DNA from: Cinclus cinclus
Taxonomy: Eukaryota > Chordata > Aves > Passeriformes > Cinclidae
Assembly (NCBI RefSeq): GCF_963662255.1
Contig: NC_085046.1
Coordinates: forward strand, 97,109,324 to 97,173,323
Direction: 5' to 3'
Length of the DNA stretch: 64,000 bases
Under the pieces are notes generated by a model that saw only the letters and a program-made list of their open reading frames with translations, made no database searches and was not told the DNA's origin. The translations under genes were made by a program, and so were the position numbers. Positions within the stretch are counted from its first letter, which is position 1, and each line of letters begins with the position of its first letter. Shown here piece by piece: positions 1 to 12,750 of this stretch.

Positions 1-3000
1 CCAATATCATTGTTTCTGTTTTCCCAATGAATTATGATGATTTATGTGTAGTACTTTTCTTGGGAAAACTGCTGTTCACTAGAGACTTGGTTGAGCTCAA
101 AAAAGTACATTTAATTTAGAACTGCAAGTTTCACTTGAATAAGATTTATGTAGCTCAACTCCACTAAATATGAACTGAGAGAATAAAATCTTTTTTTTTT
201 TTCAAAAGTATTAGAAACACGCCAGAGAACATTAAACACAGAACTGTAAGCCTTGTCCTGTTGTGACAGATAATGTTCCCTATCTAAGGAAGGGGAAACA
301 CAAAAGTTGTCCAACTGCACTCACAAATGCCTCCTCAAAAGGAGTATATTAACATGTCAGAGTGGATGTTCAGTTTAGTATGCTGTTCAGGCGGTATCTG
401 CCTTCAAAAAATGTACGTTTTTGCCCCTTGGAAAGAAGTGTACTAGAGCTGAGGCAGCAATGAAAATCTTGTCTTGAGTAGACTATTAAGCTTAAGATGT
501 CCATTCCAAAGTTAACATATGAGAGGTTCTATTTAGAAATATTTCCTCCACCTGTGGGCTCATGATTTCTTTTGAAATAGGTACTTTTCTATGGTTAACT
601 CAGCTGAGCACAGATCATCCTGACATTTATATCCAAAATGGTCTGTGACAAGCACACTTCCTCTCTGTAGAAACAGGGAAAGCAAGAAAAGATGGAGGCA
701 CATAACCTTTTGATGCTTTGGTATGAAGAGAGAAATCCATGGGAGAGTGTGCTGCAGTATGAAGGCTAATTTTTACATCCCTGTTGATTGTGGATGTTCC
801 CATGAATATTCCTTCATGCTTTGACTCAGCACTGCCCCAGGAGCATAACTAAAGGTGGAGTAAGGAAAAGAACTGGTGTATGTTTTATTACCATCAGGTA
901 TTTACCTTCCCATCACCATGCCCTCATCCAATAACCAACGCATACATTGCAATAAAAAGTCTTGACAAATATAAGCTGTTCTGTGCCAAAGTGGTTTTAG
1001 CAAGTAGGTGCATTGCAGATAAATTCAATGTATTTTCATAATTCCCAAAATAAAATTACTGGGGTTTTATTAGAAAAGAAAGAAGAATCTTAGCCTGTGA
1101 CTGCTGGTAAAATCTCCAGGTATACCTTCCTAGAAGTAAATTACCTTCCATTTTAAGATGATAATTTCTCTGTGTCTTAACTAAGTGTCTACAAAAAACA
1201 AAAGGCAATGAAATAAAGCATTTACATGGAAAGTCTTAAACCACACTATATTAAAAGGATATTGTATTTATTTTGAGGTACTTGGGGTGATGCTAATTAA
1301 TTTCAGCTCCATTTGCCACAGGACATTGATGTAAAAACAAAAATATTTGTTTGGGCTGGAAAGAATTATCTTAAAGATAACTATAAATTTCCCTCTTTTT
1401 TTTTTTTTTTTTTTTTTTTGAGTTCATGAGGCAAAAAATGCAATCAATGAGAGTCATTAACAGCCCTGTAAATACACAGTGCAGAAGTAGATGGTTGGAA
1501 GTTATGTTCAAATAGATTCAGAAGATGAGAAATTATGACAGTTCAAAATTTCACAGTGGAATTCAGCCAGTATATCTTGAAAGAGCCTTTGCTCTTGATA
1601 AGAACCACAACATTAAATATCTGCTTCAAGCATTTTAGAGGGGATTTTTTTAAAATGTAAGAAGTTAAAAACAGATATGCAATATTTCTTTCAGCTCCTC
1701 AGTTCTTGGATAAAATAGTGGCATCAGTGCTGAAGAATAATTTCTATTTAAAGACTATTAAAAAAAATGGGGAGGAGGAAGTGTCCTTTGCAAGGCTAAC
1801 CCTTCTGGTGAGTTAATGTGTATTCCAATTTGAGGGAGACATTTCTCTCCATACTAGAGCAAATAATAAAAAATCTGGATTTACTTTGATTCGTAGCATC
1901 TGTCTCAGACACGTCTGTTACTAAAATCCCTGCCTAGATTGATACTTGCTCTTTGGAGCTGTAAATTCCTCCTATACATTACACACGGTTTTGATGCCCC
2001 TTCAGGAAGATGTTGCAGGACTGGAGACCCTGCATGCTTGGGGGCATCTTTAAAAGTCAGGAGCCCAGCCCTTCGATTCAGCAAGCTGTATACATATCCA
2101 CCCTATGTCAGAGCTGAGACCCAGTCCCTCAAAGAGAACAGTTTCCTTCTGGGCAGGACCAGGATCAGAGACTGTAAGGTATTCAGCTCAAGGCAGCAGC
2201 CTGGAGCCTGGATGTTCAGTGGATATGGGCTCTTCTAGCCGTTTCAGCTCACAAATGAAAGCATTGCAATGTCACTTCATGTCCCAAGAAATCTGGATCT
2301 ATTTGCATATCTCCCCCTTGCAATGAAACTAAGCTGTCTAAATTTTTTTTTTTCCCCCTCAGATTATGCAGGTGTTGAATGGTTTCCCAAGTATTTTACA
2401 TTTATTCAATTAGTCAGATGGATCGTTTTGTTGGTTTGTGTTTCAGTCTTGTATTGTAGCTGGCTGTTTTTCTCTAGTCTGGCTGCTAGCATCTTTCACT
2501 CCAGACTGGTAGTGCTGCTGGCTTAGCCAGGTGCTGGCTGATGTTGCCAACAGAATATCTCAGGGATAGCACTATGCTTTTCAGAAGAGTGATCTTAATA
2601 TTGACTTCTGAGAATGTTCCCTTGGAGGCTTTGGCATTGCTGCTTGCTCTATGAATTTGTTGGCCTGGATACAAATTCTCGCATTCTTTCATCAATGTGG
2701 TCTAAGAAATTGCATTTTCATTATCCTCACCTTTATTATCTGTGTGTAATGACTTGGGTATTATAGTTTTCCCCAGTCAGTTTACAGAACACATGACCGT
2801 GGCATTGCTGTGGTGTGATGACTTTCATGGGTTTCCAGCTGCTAGAGTTTTTTGAGGTAAATTGTCAGTAAAAATTTCTGTTTTTCTGTGTTTTTGCTTA
2901 ATGCCTTTTTTCTTTTTCATGTAATGGTATATTCCTACCTAAGTATTACTTTTTCAGACTCTTAACATTTCAAGTATGATACGCAAGTGGACAAATATAT

Positions 3001-3858
3001 TTTTCTAACTTTGGACATCAAAGTCTCTTTTAATGAAATACCTTGGTCTGGGAGTTAATCTTTCCTGTAAATACTGAAATAAATTATGACCTATTTATTT
3101 AGAGTAGCTAATGAGGTTTTGGCCTTTCATATTGTATTATCTGCCTATCTCTTTATAATATGGGGTGAACTTTTCAAACACTGATTTGATTTTTTCTGTA
3201 AAACAGAAAGCAGTTTTGTCTTCTTGACTACTTTCAAACAAAAATTACTGAAAGGAAAAAAACCTGTGCAAACTCAAGCTAATTTAATTTGTTTTCTCAT
3301 GTTCTCTGAAAACCAACATAAGCTATTTATTGAGAGACTCTAAAGATCTCTCCTGCTCTGTTAAAATATTCTTTAAATGATGCCTAAAAGATTTTTAGCT
3401 TTTACATATTTAATTTTAATAATAAGATATGGTTATAGTTTCTAATACTTTCCCTAACTTTTTTCCCTCATTTTAGCATATTGCAGTGCTTTGTACTTCT
3501 TTTCTTCTTAGGAAATAGTTCAAAAATGGAGGAGCAACTTAAGAACATATGTAAGTACTGATGTCACAAATATAATATTTGATTTCCTCACAGGCATTTC
3601 CAATCACACAAATGGAATTGCATCATGACACCCAACAACTTTATGTTTGAATAAAGAAACCCAGCACCCTAGTTTTACATTATTCTTCCTGTATTTTCAA
3701 ATTGCATTGGCCTTATTTATTACTTCATCCCTACTAAGCAAGTTAAACTGAACTTCACATTCTGTTGCAAATTGATTTCCAGGTTAGACCAGCTTAGTTG
3801 ACACAACATATTTTATTTAGTCTGGCTACAAAAATTAAAAAATCATTAGACGTTATCC
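1..3858. other. AT-rich non-coding stretch, no gene recognised
   Basis: No supported gene. The open frames are short, overlap each other on both strands and carry no recognisable domain. The only marked low-complexity feature is a run of about 24 T at 1396-1419. The part around 1940-2240 is somewhat less AT-rich and contains the longest frames here, but I could not assign it to a repeat family or a protein. Confidence 0.6.
1396..1419. repeat. Poly-T run
   Basis: About 24 consecutive T follow CCCTC. It could be a simple homopolymer or the reversed A-tail of an old retroposed sequence. I see no processed gene copy on its left side, so the homopolymer reading is preferred. Confidence 0.85.
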
Positions 3859-3955
3859 TGGTTCCAGGCAGAACAGGGTTAATTTTTTTTAGTATCTAGG
3901 AGGGGTCATGGCTAGAATCCCGAGGTTATTCCATACCAACTCGCTGAGTAATGCA
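3859..3955 (+). mobile_element. LTR fragment, same type as the LTR at 36083
   Basis: This short stretch shares ordered landmarks with the LTR at 36083-36626. There is an opening that resembles GGTTCCAGGCAGAACAGGGTTAATTTT, written here as spaced words GGTTCCAGG, CAGAACAGGG and TTAATTTT. It is followed by TAGTATCTAGGAGGGG and then TTATTCCATACCA, which matches ATATTCCATACCA in the 36 kb copy. Only the left part of the LTR is present. Neither end shows an LTR terminus or a target duplication, so this is a scrap of an old endogenous retrovirus LTR. The family name is not certain. Confidence 0.5.
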
Positions 3956-4998
3956 TCCATCAATGTAAGAAATCTTCTAGGTTGTCAAATCCGATTCTTT
4001 CAGATTTCATCTGTTTACAATATTTTAAAAATTGTTTTAACAAAGATTAAGCAAGATTTACTATTTGGTTTCTCAGTCTTACAGACTTAGGCCTTTAAAT
4101 AATCCTTTCTCTACATGAAGCTTTCATCACAGACCTGAAAGGGGCTGTGCTAGATTCTAAGTGCACATTCTAAACACAAGATAAATTTAATGTTTATTTT
4201 ATCATTTTTACATTAAAATTAATGCAGATCCTGTGGTTTAAAATGAAAACATTAAATAACAGCTTTGCAATTTTTATGCATATGTATGGATATAAATCAT
4301 CAGCTTTCCTGGCAAATTTCTGGAGTCATCTATTTTTTCTAAGAACCAAGGACTATTTCCCTTAAATGTCATTTCAGATACCTTTCTTGATAGTATATCT
4401 GCTATCTTACTATTCATCAATTTATATAGTCTTTGGCAGTATCAGAATACAATATTTTGTCTATAAATGCTAGTTTTGTTGATAAAACTCAGCTGTTTAA
4501 TTAACTTGTGCAGATATTTCAACCAAATTTTTTTTGTAAGAGTTTTAAAAATTACATGATTCAGAGGGACAAAGAGTCTTCAAATGATCCATGAAAATGT
4601 TGTCTTAGGTGTACACTCATGTGAATATTTTTTTTATGGCTAGGAGTGACTTCAGTGAAGCTGCTTGTAACATTGTTCTACTTGAAAATAACGTTCTATG
4701 AAATTTCAATTGTACAACAATCAGTCCAGCAGATGTTAATAGATAACTATCCTGCTTCTTCACATCGTGTGTATATGTGTATTTTAGTGTAGGAAAGCCA
4801 GCAGGCTCTGAAAAGAGTGATCCACAGCAATATCCAGCAAACAGACTGGGGCCTTGGTTTGCAGCCTTCCTCTACTTTTTTATTTTCTCTCAGATGTCCA
4901 GCTTCATATTCACCAAATGCAGACACTGAAAGCAGGGAACAGACACATTACTTGTTACCCTATGAATTCACATCTCCTGACGTGGTTGAATAAGTGAT

Positions 4999-5401
4999 TG
5001 TGCCAGGTAGATTGGAGGTTGCTACAGGGGTGGCTTTTGTGTGAGGATGCCAGGAGCTTCTCCCATGGCCACCAGAAGAAGGACCCAGGCTAGAGCAATT
5101 TGTGAAGAGCTGCAGCTTGTGGGAAGGGCTCACACGGGAGAATTTCATGGAGGATCTTCACACAGGAGCAGGGGAAGAGTGTGAAGAGTCCTTGCCCCGA
5201 GGAAGAAGGAGTGGCAGAGACAAATACAAAGAACTCTGTGCAACACCTTGTGCTGCTTAGTGTGAGGGTTGAGAAAATCAGGGGTGAAGTTGAACCCTGG
5301 AAAAAGGGAAAGGTTTGGAGAAGGTGTTTTTATGATTTGGTTTTATTTCTTATTACTCTACTCTGATTTGATTGGCAATAAATTAAACTAATTTTCCTAA
5401 A
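4999..5401 (+). mobile_element. Truncated solo LTR (ERVL-like bird family), copy 1
   Basis: An endogenous retrovirus LTR lacking its 3' end. It shares ordered blocks with the LTR at 57009-57689. Near the left end is GCTACAGGGGTGGCTTTTGT followed by GAGCTTCTCCCATG. In the middle are GAAGAGCTGCAGC, GTGGGAAGGGCTCAC and CAGGGGAAGAGTGTG. On the right are GGTTTTATTTC and CTCTGATTTGATTGG, then the poly(A) signal AATAAA at 5377-5382. The match stops at about 5401, where the other copy continues for nearly 190 bases, so the U5-like end is missing. The left boundary was set at a TG dinucleotide and is approximate. No target duplication can be recognised because the right end is lost. The ERVL assignment is from memory of bird LTRs. 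Confidence 0.8.
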
Positions 5402-8400
5402 TCATAAACCAGAGGTTGTAGTGAATTGGGGCCCTGACAGAAGTTTGTCAGTCTGTTCAGGAATGTCACTTAAGGAATTTAAGAAAAAGTTTTGGTCATG
5501 ACAGTCGAGCACTGCCTGGGTTCTGTGGCTGTGAATTTGCTGTGTGGTGCTAGGAAAGATACATAAACAAAGTGCCTGTACCAAGTCACTGATGTCTTCC
5601 GTATCTCTGTTTACAGAACTTGGGTTCTGGAAAGTATATATAATTAAACTATTTTAGCATTTGTAGTAGGAGCATGAGAAATCTTTTATGCTGTTGAGAA
5701 CTTTTAAAATATCAGATAGCTCAAATGCATAGTTATGTTCAATTGTTTTAAAAATTTATATATTTGTCTATGCTCATCCCTGATATATTGAATTATGTTA
5801 ATGATGACCTCAAGTAATTTTTGTCTCAGATGGGAGTTGTGGTGATAAATGATGTGATAAGAAAACCACGGAAAAGCCCATGACAGAATTATTATAATTT
5901 AGAAAATGTGCAGTTAATGATGCATTGATCCACACTGTGAGTGATAAAAATAGCCCCTAACACTAACAAAAAAACCCAAAAAACCCAGCACTGAATAGCT
6001 CCACAGTCTGTGAATCCCATCCATGCCAGGAACTGAATTAACTGAGGGCAGTGTGTTGGTGACAGTATTCAATCCATGGTGTGAAACACTGTAAAACATA
6101 AAGCACTTAAACATGGACTGTAATTCTGGCATTTTCTGGCTCTCAGATTTTCAGAGTTAATTATGAATTTTAATATAGTTTTCATGTGCTTATAAAAATG
6201 AGATAGTTATGTTCTAATTATATTCAATTAAATGTTTGTGAATGGGAGGAAATTAGTAGTAGTAACCATACACATATTCTAGCTCTCAAAAGACATAATA
6301 CAATATGTTCTTAATTCAGTGGATCTCATCTAATGTTCTGGCAAGACTTTCCAAATAGATTTATAGTTAAGAAAATGAGATGAGGTGTCAAGATACTCTG
6401 AGTCATTCTTTAAGTTTCATGACTCAGTATTCTTTGCTTCAAAACAATGAAACATCCTTTCAGAAGATACATCAATGCAGCTCTTTTGGATTTTTTGTTT
6501 TAAACCATAGTTCACTTAGCACATTTTCATCTACAAGGATATTATTAGGTAGGGTTTTACATAACAAGACAACAAGCACTCGTGTCAGAAGAAGTTTACT
6601 TTGTGTAAAAATATATTAATATAGGGGGTAATACATCTGAAGAACAAAATTACATTCACTTATTGCTTGATTTTCATTCTAAAATGTGTTTGTTTTAGAT
6701 TTTTTCTAAATCCTTAAAGAATTTAATTTCTTTAATCAGTTTGCTCTCCATATTAATTGTGTGGTGTTATGTTATGTTACGTTACGTTACGTTATGTTAT
6801 GTTATGTTATGTTATGTTATATTTTAATATTATTCAATTTTTTACAGTGCTATACTGTGAGGAAGAAAATCTAGAAAATAATCTTTACAGAATAATATAA
6901 TATTTCATCCACTGTTCTGCTTCTGTGTAAAGAACCAACTAGTCTTTAGGTTGTGATTTAAATTGAAGTTCTCTTGCCCTTTTATAGTTTAAAGACTGAT
7001 TTTATTTATGTGAAGAGCTATTCCAGAAGTATACATTAAGGGTGTCACTCTGATTCTTGAATGTGCCACATCATCCAAGAGGGGAAAAGGGACAGAATGA
7101 GGATCCACTAACTCATAAGTCCCTCAAAATCCCTTGAATGAGAATGGTGAAGAGATAAAGTCTGTATGGCCAGTCCTGGTCCTCTGCTGGGGCTGGAGGT
7201 GCACTCAAACACAGAAAATAAATTTGAATAGAAATTTAACCATGTCCAAGAAAGCTTGATGCAGGTCCAAGTATGACGTGTTGCCTTCCAGCTCCGACCC
7301 CAGAAAACATTATCTGTGCCAGTAGATTGGCATATAGCATGTCATGATTATTATAACCTCTGTGACAGCATGAGCATTTTGGGGGTGTGGTTTTTACTTA
7401 AGCAGTTTTGAGACACAGGCATAGCCTACAGAAGTGTCTCCATTTCAACCTTGTCAAATGCATGTAAAACTTCACAGTTTTCTGATACTGTTAAATTTAC
7501 TTTTTTTTCCCCTTGCAACAGTTAAGAATTCTTTTAATAAGGAATTATTTTAAATTTGATGCATACGTTTTGGATAACATAAAATTTATTTGTTCTGCAT
7601 TTCCTGTGCTACATGAGATGTTAATGGTTGTTCCCATATGTGAATTAATTACTTCTTTAGATTGCAGGTTATTTTTCAAAAATTATGAGGAATGTTGTAG
7701 ACACTTTGTATACAAATATTTAATTTGTATACAGGTTTGACTTAAAGAATTATTATTCCTTCTGTTAGTATTTTTAAAGAAATACAGCTGTCTGTCAATG
7801 CATAAAAATTCATGAATTACAGCTTTTACTTTTCTAATTTACAGCAGTTCAGGTATAAAGACAGAATTTCAATGTCTCTTTTTTCCTACCCTTGAATCTA
7901 CTTGGAGATTAATCTCGTACTTAAGTAATGCTAAGTTATCAATCAGTCATGCTGCTAAATGTCAAAGGCAAAGGAAAACACTGTGCAGTGACTGAACTCT
8001 TGTTCTAAAAAAAAAAAAATCTATTTCTATAAGAGAATTAAAAACTGTCTTAATTTTTTATTGTATTTACTTGGAAAATGGTAGACAGTTAAATTCCATG
8101 TTGTGTTGTTGAAAAAGCTTATTTTAAAAAAATTAACTGATTTCGGTTGTGCTCGTGGTCTGACAAAGAGGAAAATAGCCTGCTACCTAATGAGAGAAGG
8201 CCATTAAAATAGGAGACTACTAAGAGTGATGACTCAAAGAGGCTGTCAGTGAGATAATAGATGAAGAGACAGAAGAGTGTAAGGCCAGAGGATAAAATAT
8301 TTCAAGGTTTCTTTAGCTGCAACACAGTCAAAGATGTTGGAAACTTTCATGCCTGCCTTCCACTCCCTCTCCTCATGCTGGTGTGTGCCTGATTAATTCA

Positions 8401-8799
8401 GCTAATGCAGTGTTTAATGTTTAAAATAAATGCTCCCAGGCACTTGCTTTCCTGTTGTCCAGGACCTAGCAGAAACATTAACTGAATTCCACACAGAACT
8501 AGGAAGGAAGCCTCTGAAAAGTATAATGCTTTCTTGGTACCACTGAGAAAATACTGCTTCCCATATTTCTTTTTTCCTCCCTATCTACTGTGTTTTGTTA
8601 CTGCTAAAATCTCCCTGAAAGAGATTAAAAAATAACATCAAAATAACAGGAAATACTTTCAAGTGTGGAAAGCTTAGGTAATTTAATGATCCCTCTGGAC
8701 CATATACTTCAGAAAGTACATCTTCACTGATATTTGCTAATTCCAAACTTTTTGAGTGTGTTCAGGATGTTAGGAACAACAATCGTTGTGTCATTTGGA
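5402..8799. other. AT-rich non-coding stretch
   Basis: No gene recognised. It holds the GTTAT/GTTAC array at 6766-6820 and a small A/C-rich run near 5965-5990. A slightly more complex, less AT-rich block lies around 8280-8530 and has no repeat hallmark that I can see. The open frames have no domain and no support. Confidence 0.6.
6766..6820. repeat. Pentanucleotide array (GTTAT/GTTAC)11
   Basis: Eleven consecutive 5-bp units. Units 1-2 and 6-11 are GTTAT and units 3-5 are GTTAC, so the array is perfect apart from one T-to-C variant shared by three adjacent units. It is embedded in ordinary AT-rich sequence. Confidence 0.97.
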
Positions 8800-9720
8800 G
8801 TCATCAAATTAATTGCTCTGAGTGATGTTAGAAGCACAGCCCCACCCTCCTCTCTACCCCTCTTTTCCCTGACACCCTTCAAGTTCTCAAGCACACACAG
8901 GCAGACAGATCCTGCCAATACCACCATGGACTCTGTCTGCCTGGCACACTTGCCCAGATCTTGGCTCCTTACCTGTTTCACAGTCTCTGACTCACCAGCT
9001 GGTCCAGCTGGAGGCTCGCTGGCAAATTTATCTCTCACAAACTCCACATTCTCAAGTCCTCTGTAGCACATGGATCTCCTGCTGACCTACTACCCTGGTC
9101 CAGACCTAAAGGTCCCTTACTTGCTGTGGAGTCCAGCTTAAAATTTGAGAGGAAGCTCTCCAGACACAATCCCACACAGGAGTGCGCACTCAACTGGTTT
9201 GGGTAAGAGACAAATGCTTGTCAGCCCCCAGCAACTGGCAGCAGGCACACGGGCTGTGCCTCATGGTCCTGTGCCAGCAGGCCATGCAGAAAGTCTCACT
9301 CAACTCACTCACAGAAGACCTTTCTATAGCAGGATTTGGGAGCACACTCCCCGTTAAAGAAGCTAAAGACCCCAGCTCTGTGGCTAAGACCCCACTTGCT
9401 GCAGTAGCTGACACTACAGGTCAGGGCTGCCTGTACCCCCAGTCTGCCTCCAGCACCAGACACCCAGCCTACTCAGGGTCACCTGGGTGTGAGACCGAGA
9501 TCATGCAGTGAGAGAGTTGAGAAAAAATTAATGAGATTATGGGACAGACTGGTGATCACGTAACAGAGTATAATAGAATGTACTTATACCGATCAGACAC
9601 AGACAAGTGAAGCTGGCCTCTAATACTCTTTTCTGTCAACTGTCCCTCCTCGATTCCCTTCCACGAGCACATTGATTCATTAGTCAGCATAGTCCCCTCC
9701 CCACCTGCAGTATCCTCTTC
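8800..9720 (-). mobile_element. Possible retroviral LTR end plus leader, reversed
   Basis: A GC-richer island in an AT-rich setting. Read on the minus strand, it has parts in the order expected of an endogenous retrovirus 5' end. There is a TATA-like box (GGTATAAGTA, 9581-9590), then about 120 bases of R/U5-like sequence. Next comes a stretch resembling a tRNA-Lys primer site (TGGTGCTGGAGGCAGACTGG, 9439-9458; the family form begins TGGCGCC). A GC-rich leader follows, with a strong splice donor AG/GTAAGG near 8974. No gag frame of useful length follows. LTR edges and target duplications were not found. It could equally be an unrelated GC-rich non-coding block, so this is inference. Confidence 0.35.
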
Positions 9721-12257
9721 TTTGCCTCCTTACCAGCTGAAAAGGCTCAGGTTGACTGCAGTTTTTTGGTTGTCCGTCAATTAGTGTGAATGAACAGGTA
9801 CATTTCTGCTTATTGTATTCATTAGGTTAATTGTTCAGGTTTTATATCTCTGTTTGTCTCTCTCCCTAATCATCCCAATTTTGCAAGGTCATTAGTCAAA
9901 CAATCATACTGAAGAAAAACAAAACCTCACCCCCACACCAATTAGTATGATTGATTGTGTTTATTCTTTTCATAACTTCTCTTGTCAATTGTCACTCAGG
10001 TTTGCCTCTCTAAGTTCTTGTTTATGGCTCCTTTGACCATATACCTGTAAAAGAGCAGATATCATCCTTCCACATACCTTTGTAGATTGTTTTTGTAATT
10101 GGTAAAATGATTTTACATATAATTTTTCATTTACTGCAAGCTTTTGTAACAATGGGCTAGTGATGGCTAAACAACTCTTCTTTTGGATCTAAAGATGTGG
10201 TTTGTTCAGCAGATCTAGTCAGAATAGACATCAACCTATGCAGTATTCTTTGCACCAATTTTGGGTATATATATACCTATAGTTAATTTGAAATGTTGTC
10301 AGTAATATATTGATTATGGGAATTTAGGTCACTCCAGTTTGTATTTTTCTTTTTGCCATGGGATAAGTCTAGATTTATGTTTATAGAATTACTCCATATT
10401 TATGAAATGTTTCTGAAATCAGACTGTGGCCAGTGTTTTAGACCATAGTCACTGAAAACTGTAACCTTTAAAAATCTGTACTTCATTCACAAAACAAAGA
10501 AAGATTATATTTTCATGCCTTAAATAGTAGTTGCATTGTAGGCTACATGACTAATGGGTGCTAAATGAAAGACTATTCAGCTAAGACTATCTGCATTGTG
10601 GGGTACAAAACTGAAAGATAACACTGAGTGAGAAGAAAAAAGATCTTTTAGCCTGGTAATGCTAGATTTAATTCCAGCTTTTGAAGAATGCCAGAAAAAG
10701 TGCCATAGTGAAAATGTTGACTGACAATCACTGATATCTAAAGAATCACTACAGTTTTTTGGGGGTTTTTTTGTGCAGCTCAAGAAAGTATTCGCAATGA
10801 GAAGTCTTTATCTTGCTGTGGTGACAAGAGAGACTTGGATAAGATAAATTCACGAATTTAGTTAATGAAAATGGAACAAAATACACCCCCTGAAAAAGAA
10901 CACTCCCCCAAAAAACAAACAAAAAACCAAAACCCCAAAGAAACAGACACCAAGAAACAGAAAACCAGAAGTTTAAAAAGAGATATTTAAGAAGACAGAT
11001 AATTATATGCTCCCTGTTCCTCAGAAGTCACAGATATAATCATCATTTCCTTTATTCAGACTTTCATCTCTTTTCAATTGAAATTAGCCTGCCTTTTTGT
11101 CCTGTTCAAAGGGTAGACAAAGTAGATAGAAAGAACAGACACCTCCCAGATTGCTGTGGAATTTTTCTGGTTTGTACACAGTGCACATCTTTGTCCATTC
11201 CTATGTTCTGTGTGAGCCTGGGGTGCATTTTTCTGTCCATCTCTTCTCTTGTGGATGGATGCCTTTCCCTGATGTATGCAAAAGCATGATATGATGACTG
11301 CTGCATAAAACATACACAGGAATTCCCTGCTTATATCCAAGCATCTCTGCTTACTTGATGAATATGTTCTGTGTGCTCTTTTATTGACTCTATTTATGAT
11401 ACTGAAAAATGGAAGCAGAATTCTTTTCCAGAGCAAGATACCAAGGGTATTTGGATAGTGATCTAATTTTCTGTGCCTAGGTGAAAACTAAATTCATTTG
11501 CCCCAACTACCCCACAGCCAGATGTTTCAGACCTTGAATTACAGCTTGGAGCATGTAATTTGCTTATTGGAGTCCTGGACATAAGTTACAGCTGGAGTTT
11601 CATGATCATCTACTTGACAGAAAAGGAAGTCAGCTTGTTTTTCAGTGGGCAAAAGTAGTCTTTACAGCTAAGGATTCTTTGGTTTCATTAAAATCTTCAT
11701 CTCATGTTACATTTTGTTCAGTTTTGTTTCCATTTGACTAATTAACATAATGAAAGAGACAAGAAATAGAATCTGTGGGATAAATATGATTAAGTAACAC
11801 ACTGGTAAAATTCTTTGATGTTATGTCCAAACCCAGTTTTTCTCAGTGGACTCCTGTTTTTCTAAAGGAAATGAAACCTAGAGAGATAAGTTGTTTTTTT
11901 TAATACTCTTCAATGAATAATTTAATTTTATCAGGCTTTCATACTGCCACTTATAACGTCACCTGAAAAAATGCTTTCTCCTTTCAGAAAGCTTGGAAAG
12001 GTTTAGGTGGTTGGTGGCTTCAATGCAATCTCCCTAAGTTAATAAAAACAAAGGAAGAAAATAAGGTGGTATCTGCTTTAGCTAATGAAAAACCACACAT
12101 ATTTTGCTAGTATTTTAGAAGCAATATTCTGTTGAAAGAGCTTTCTCTATTATTTTCTGTCTGTGTACAGCAAAAGCTAATAAGTTTTTTCAAATGTTTC
12201 ATTGCTCTGATGTGAGATAAGAGGAAAAAAGCCTATATGTAATAATTGGAGCCTAAA
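9721..12257. other. AT-rich non-coding stretch
   Basis: No gene seen. It contains an A/C-rich run at about 10882-10975 made of CCCC, AAAAC and CAAAG words, like those near 20.2 and 63.6 kb. The minus-strand frame at 11074-11436 has no recognisable domain and I treat it as chance. Confidence 0.6.
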
Positions 12258-12750
12258 AGTTGTTTACCTTGACTTTAAAAAGGCTTTGGACATGATGTCC
12301 CACAGAAGTCTGTGTTGGGAAGTAGCAGTCTGGAGGGAAATAAAACAGAATGGATGAAAATGTCAGGTTAATGGACTGAAGTAAGTGGCTGGTGATTTGC
12401 CTGGAGGTGAGTAAAAATTGGAGGACATCTGGATTGTCTCCTTGGAGTTGGCCTTCTTCTTTTCTCTATCAGTGACCTATAGGAGGAAGCAAAAGGTACC
12501 CTGGTACATTTTCCAAGTCTAAGGATGATAACAAATGAGGGCAACAAACTAGTCAACAAGCCTGAAGGCAAGGCTGCTGTACAGAATATCCTGGACAGGC
12601 TTGAGAAAGGGGCCAACAGAGACATTGTAAAGTTGAACAAGAACAACATAGGGCCTCACAGTCACTGCTTTTTTTGTATGTATACCTAGATCTAGACAAA
12701 AAAAAGGTGATCAGGAGCACAGAACCAGGCTCTTGTGGGCAGGAGGTTAG
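12258..12750 (+). mobile_element. Old CR1 LINE fragment (reverse transcriptase part)
   Basis: A decayed internal piece of a CR1 non-LTR retrotransposon. The sequence TTTACCTTGACTTTAAAAAG at the left end reads YLDFKKALD, matching the CR1 reverse transcriptase block YLDFSKAFD, and GATGTCCCACAG follows as in CR1 (VSH). Further right, GAAGGCAAGGCTGCTG and CCTGGACAGGCTTGAGAAAG match the region after the catalytic block, followed by an AAGTTGAACAAG word. Several small gaps and stops interrupt it, and both ends are lost. The right end near 12750 is approximate. CR1 copies in birds are usually 5'-truncated; this one also lacks the 3' tail. Confidence 0.75.

Noticed and set aside
11074..11436. 120-codon minus-strand frame, not in a recognised repeat
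   Set aside because: No domain, signal peptide or family resemblance. Length is within chance for 64 kb on six frames.
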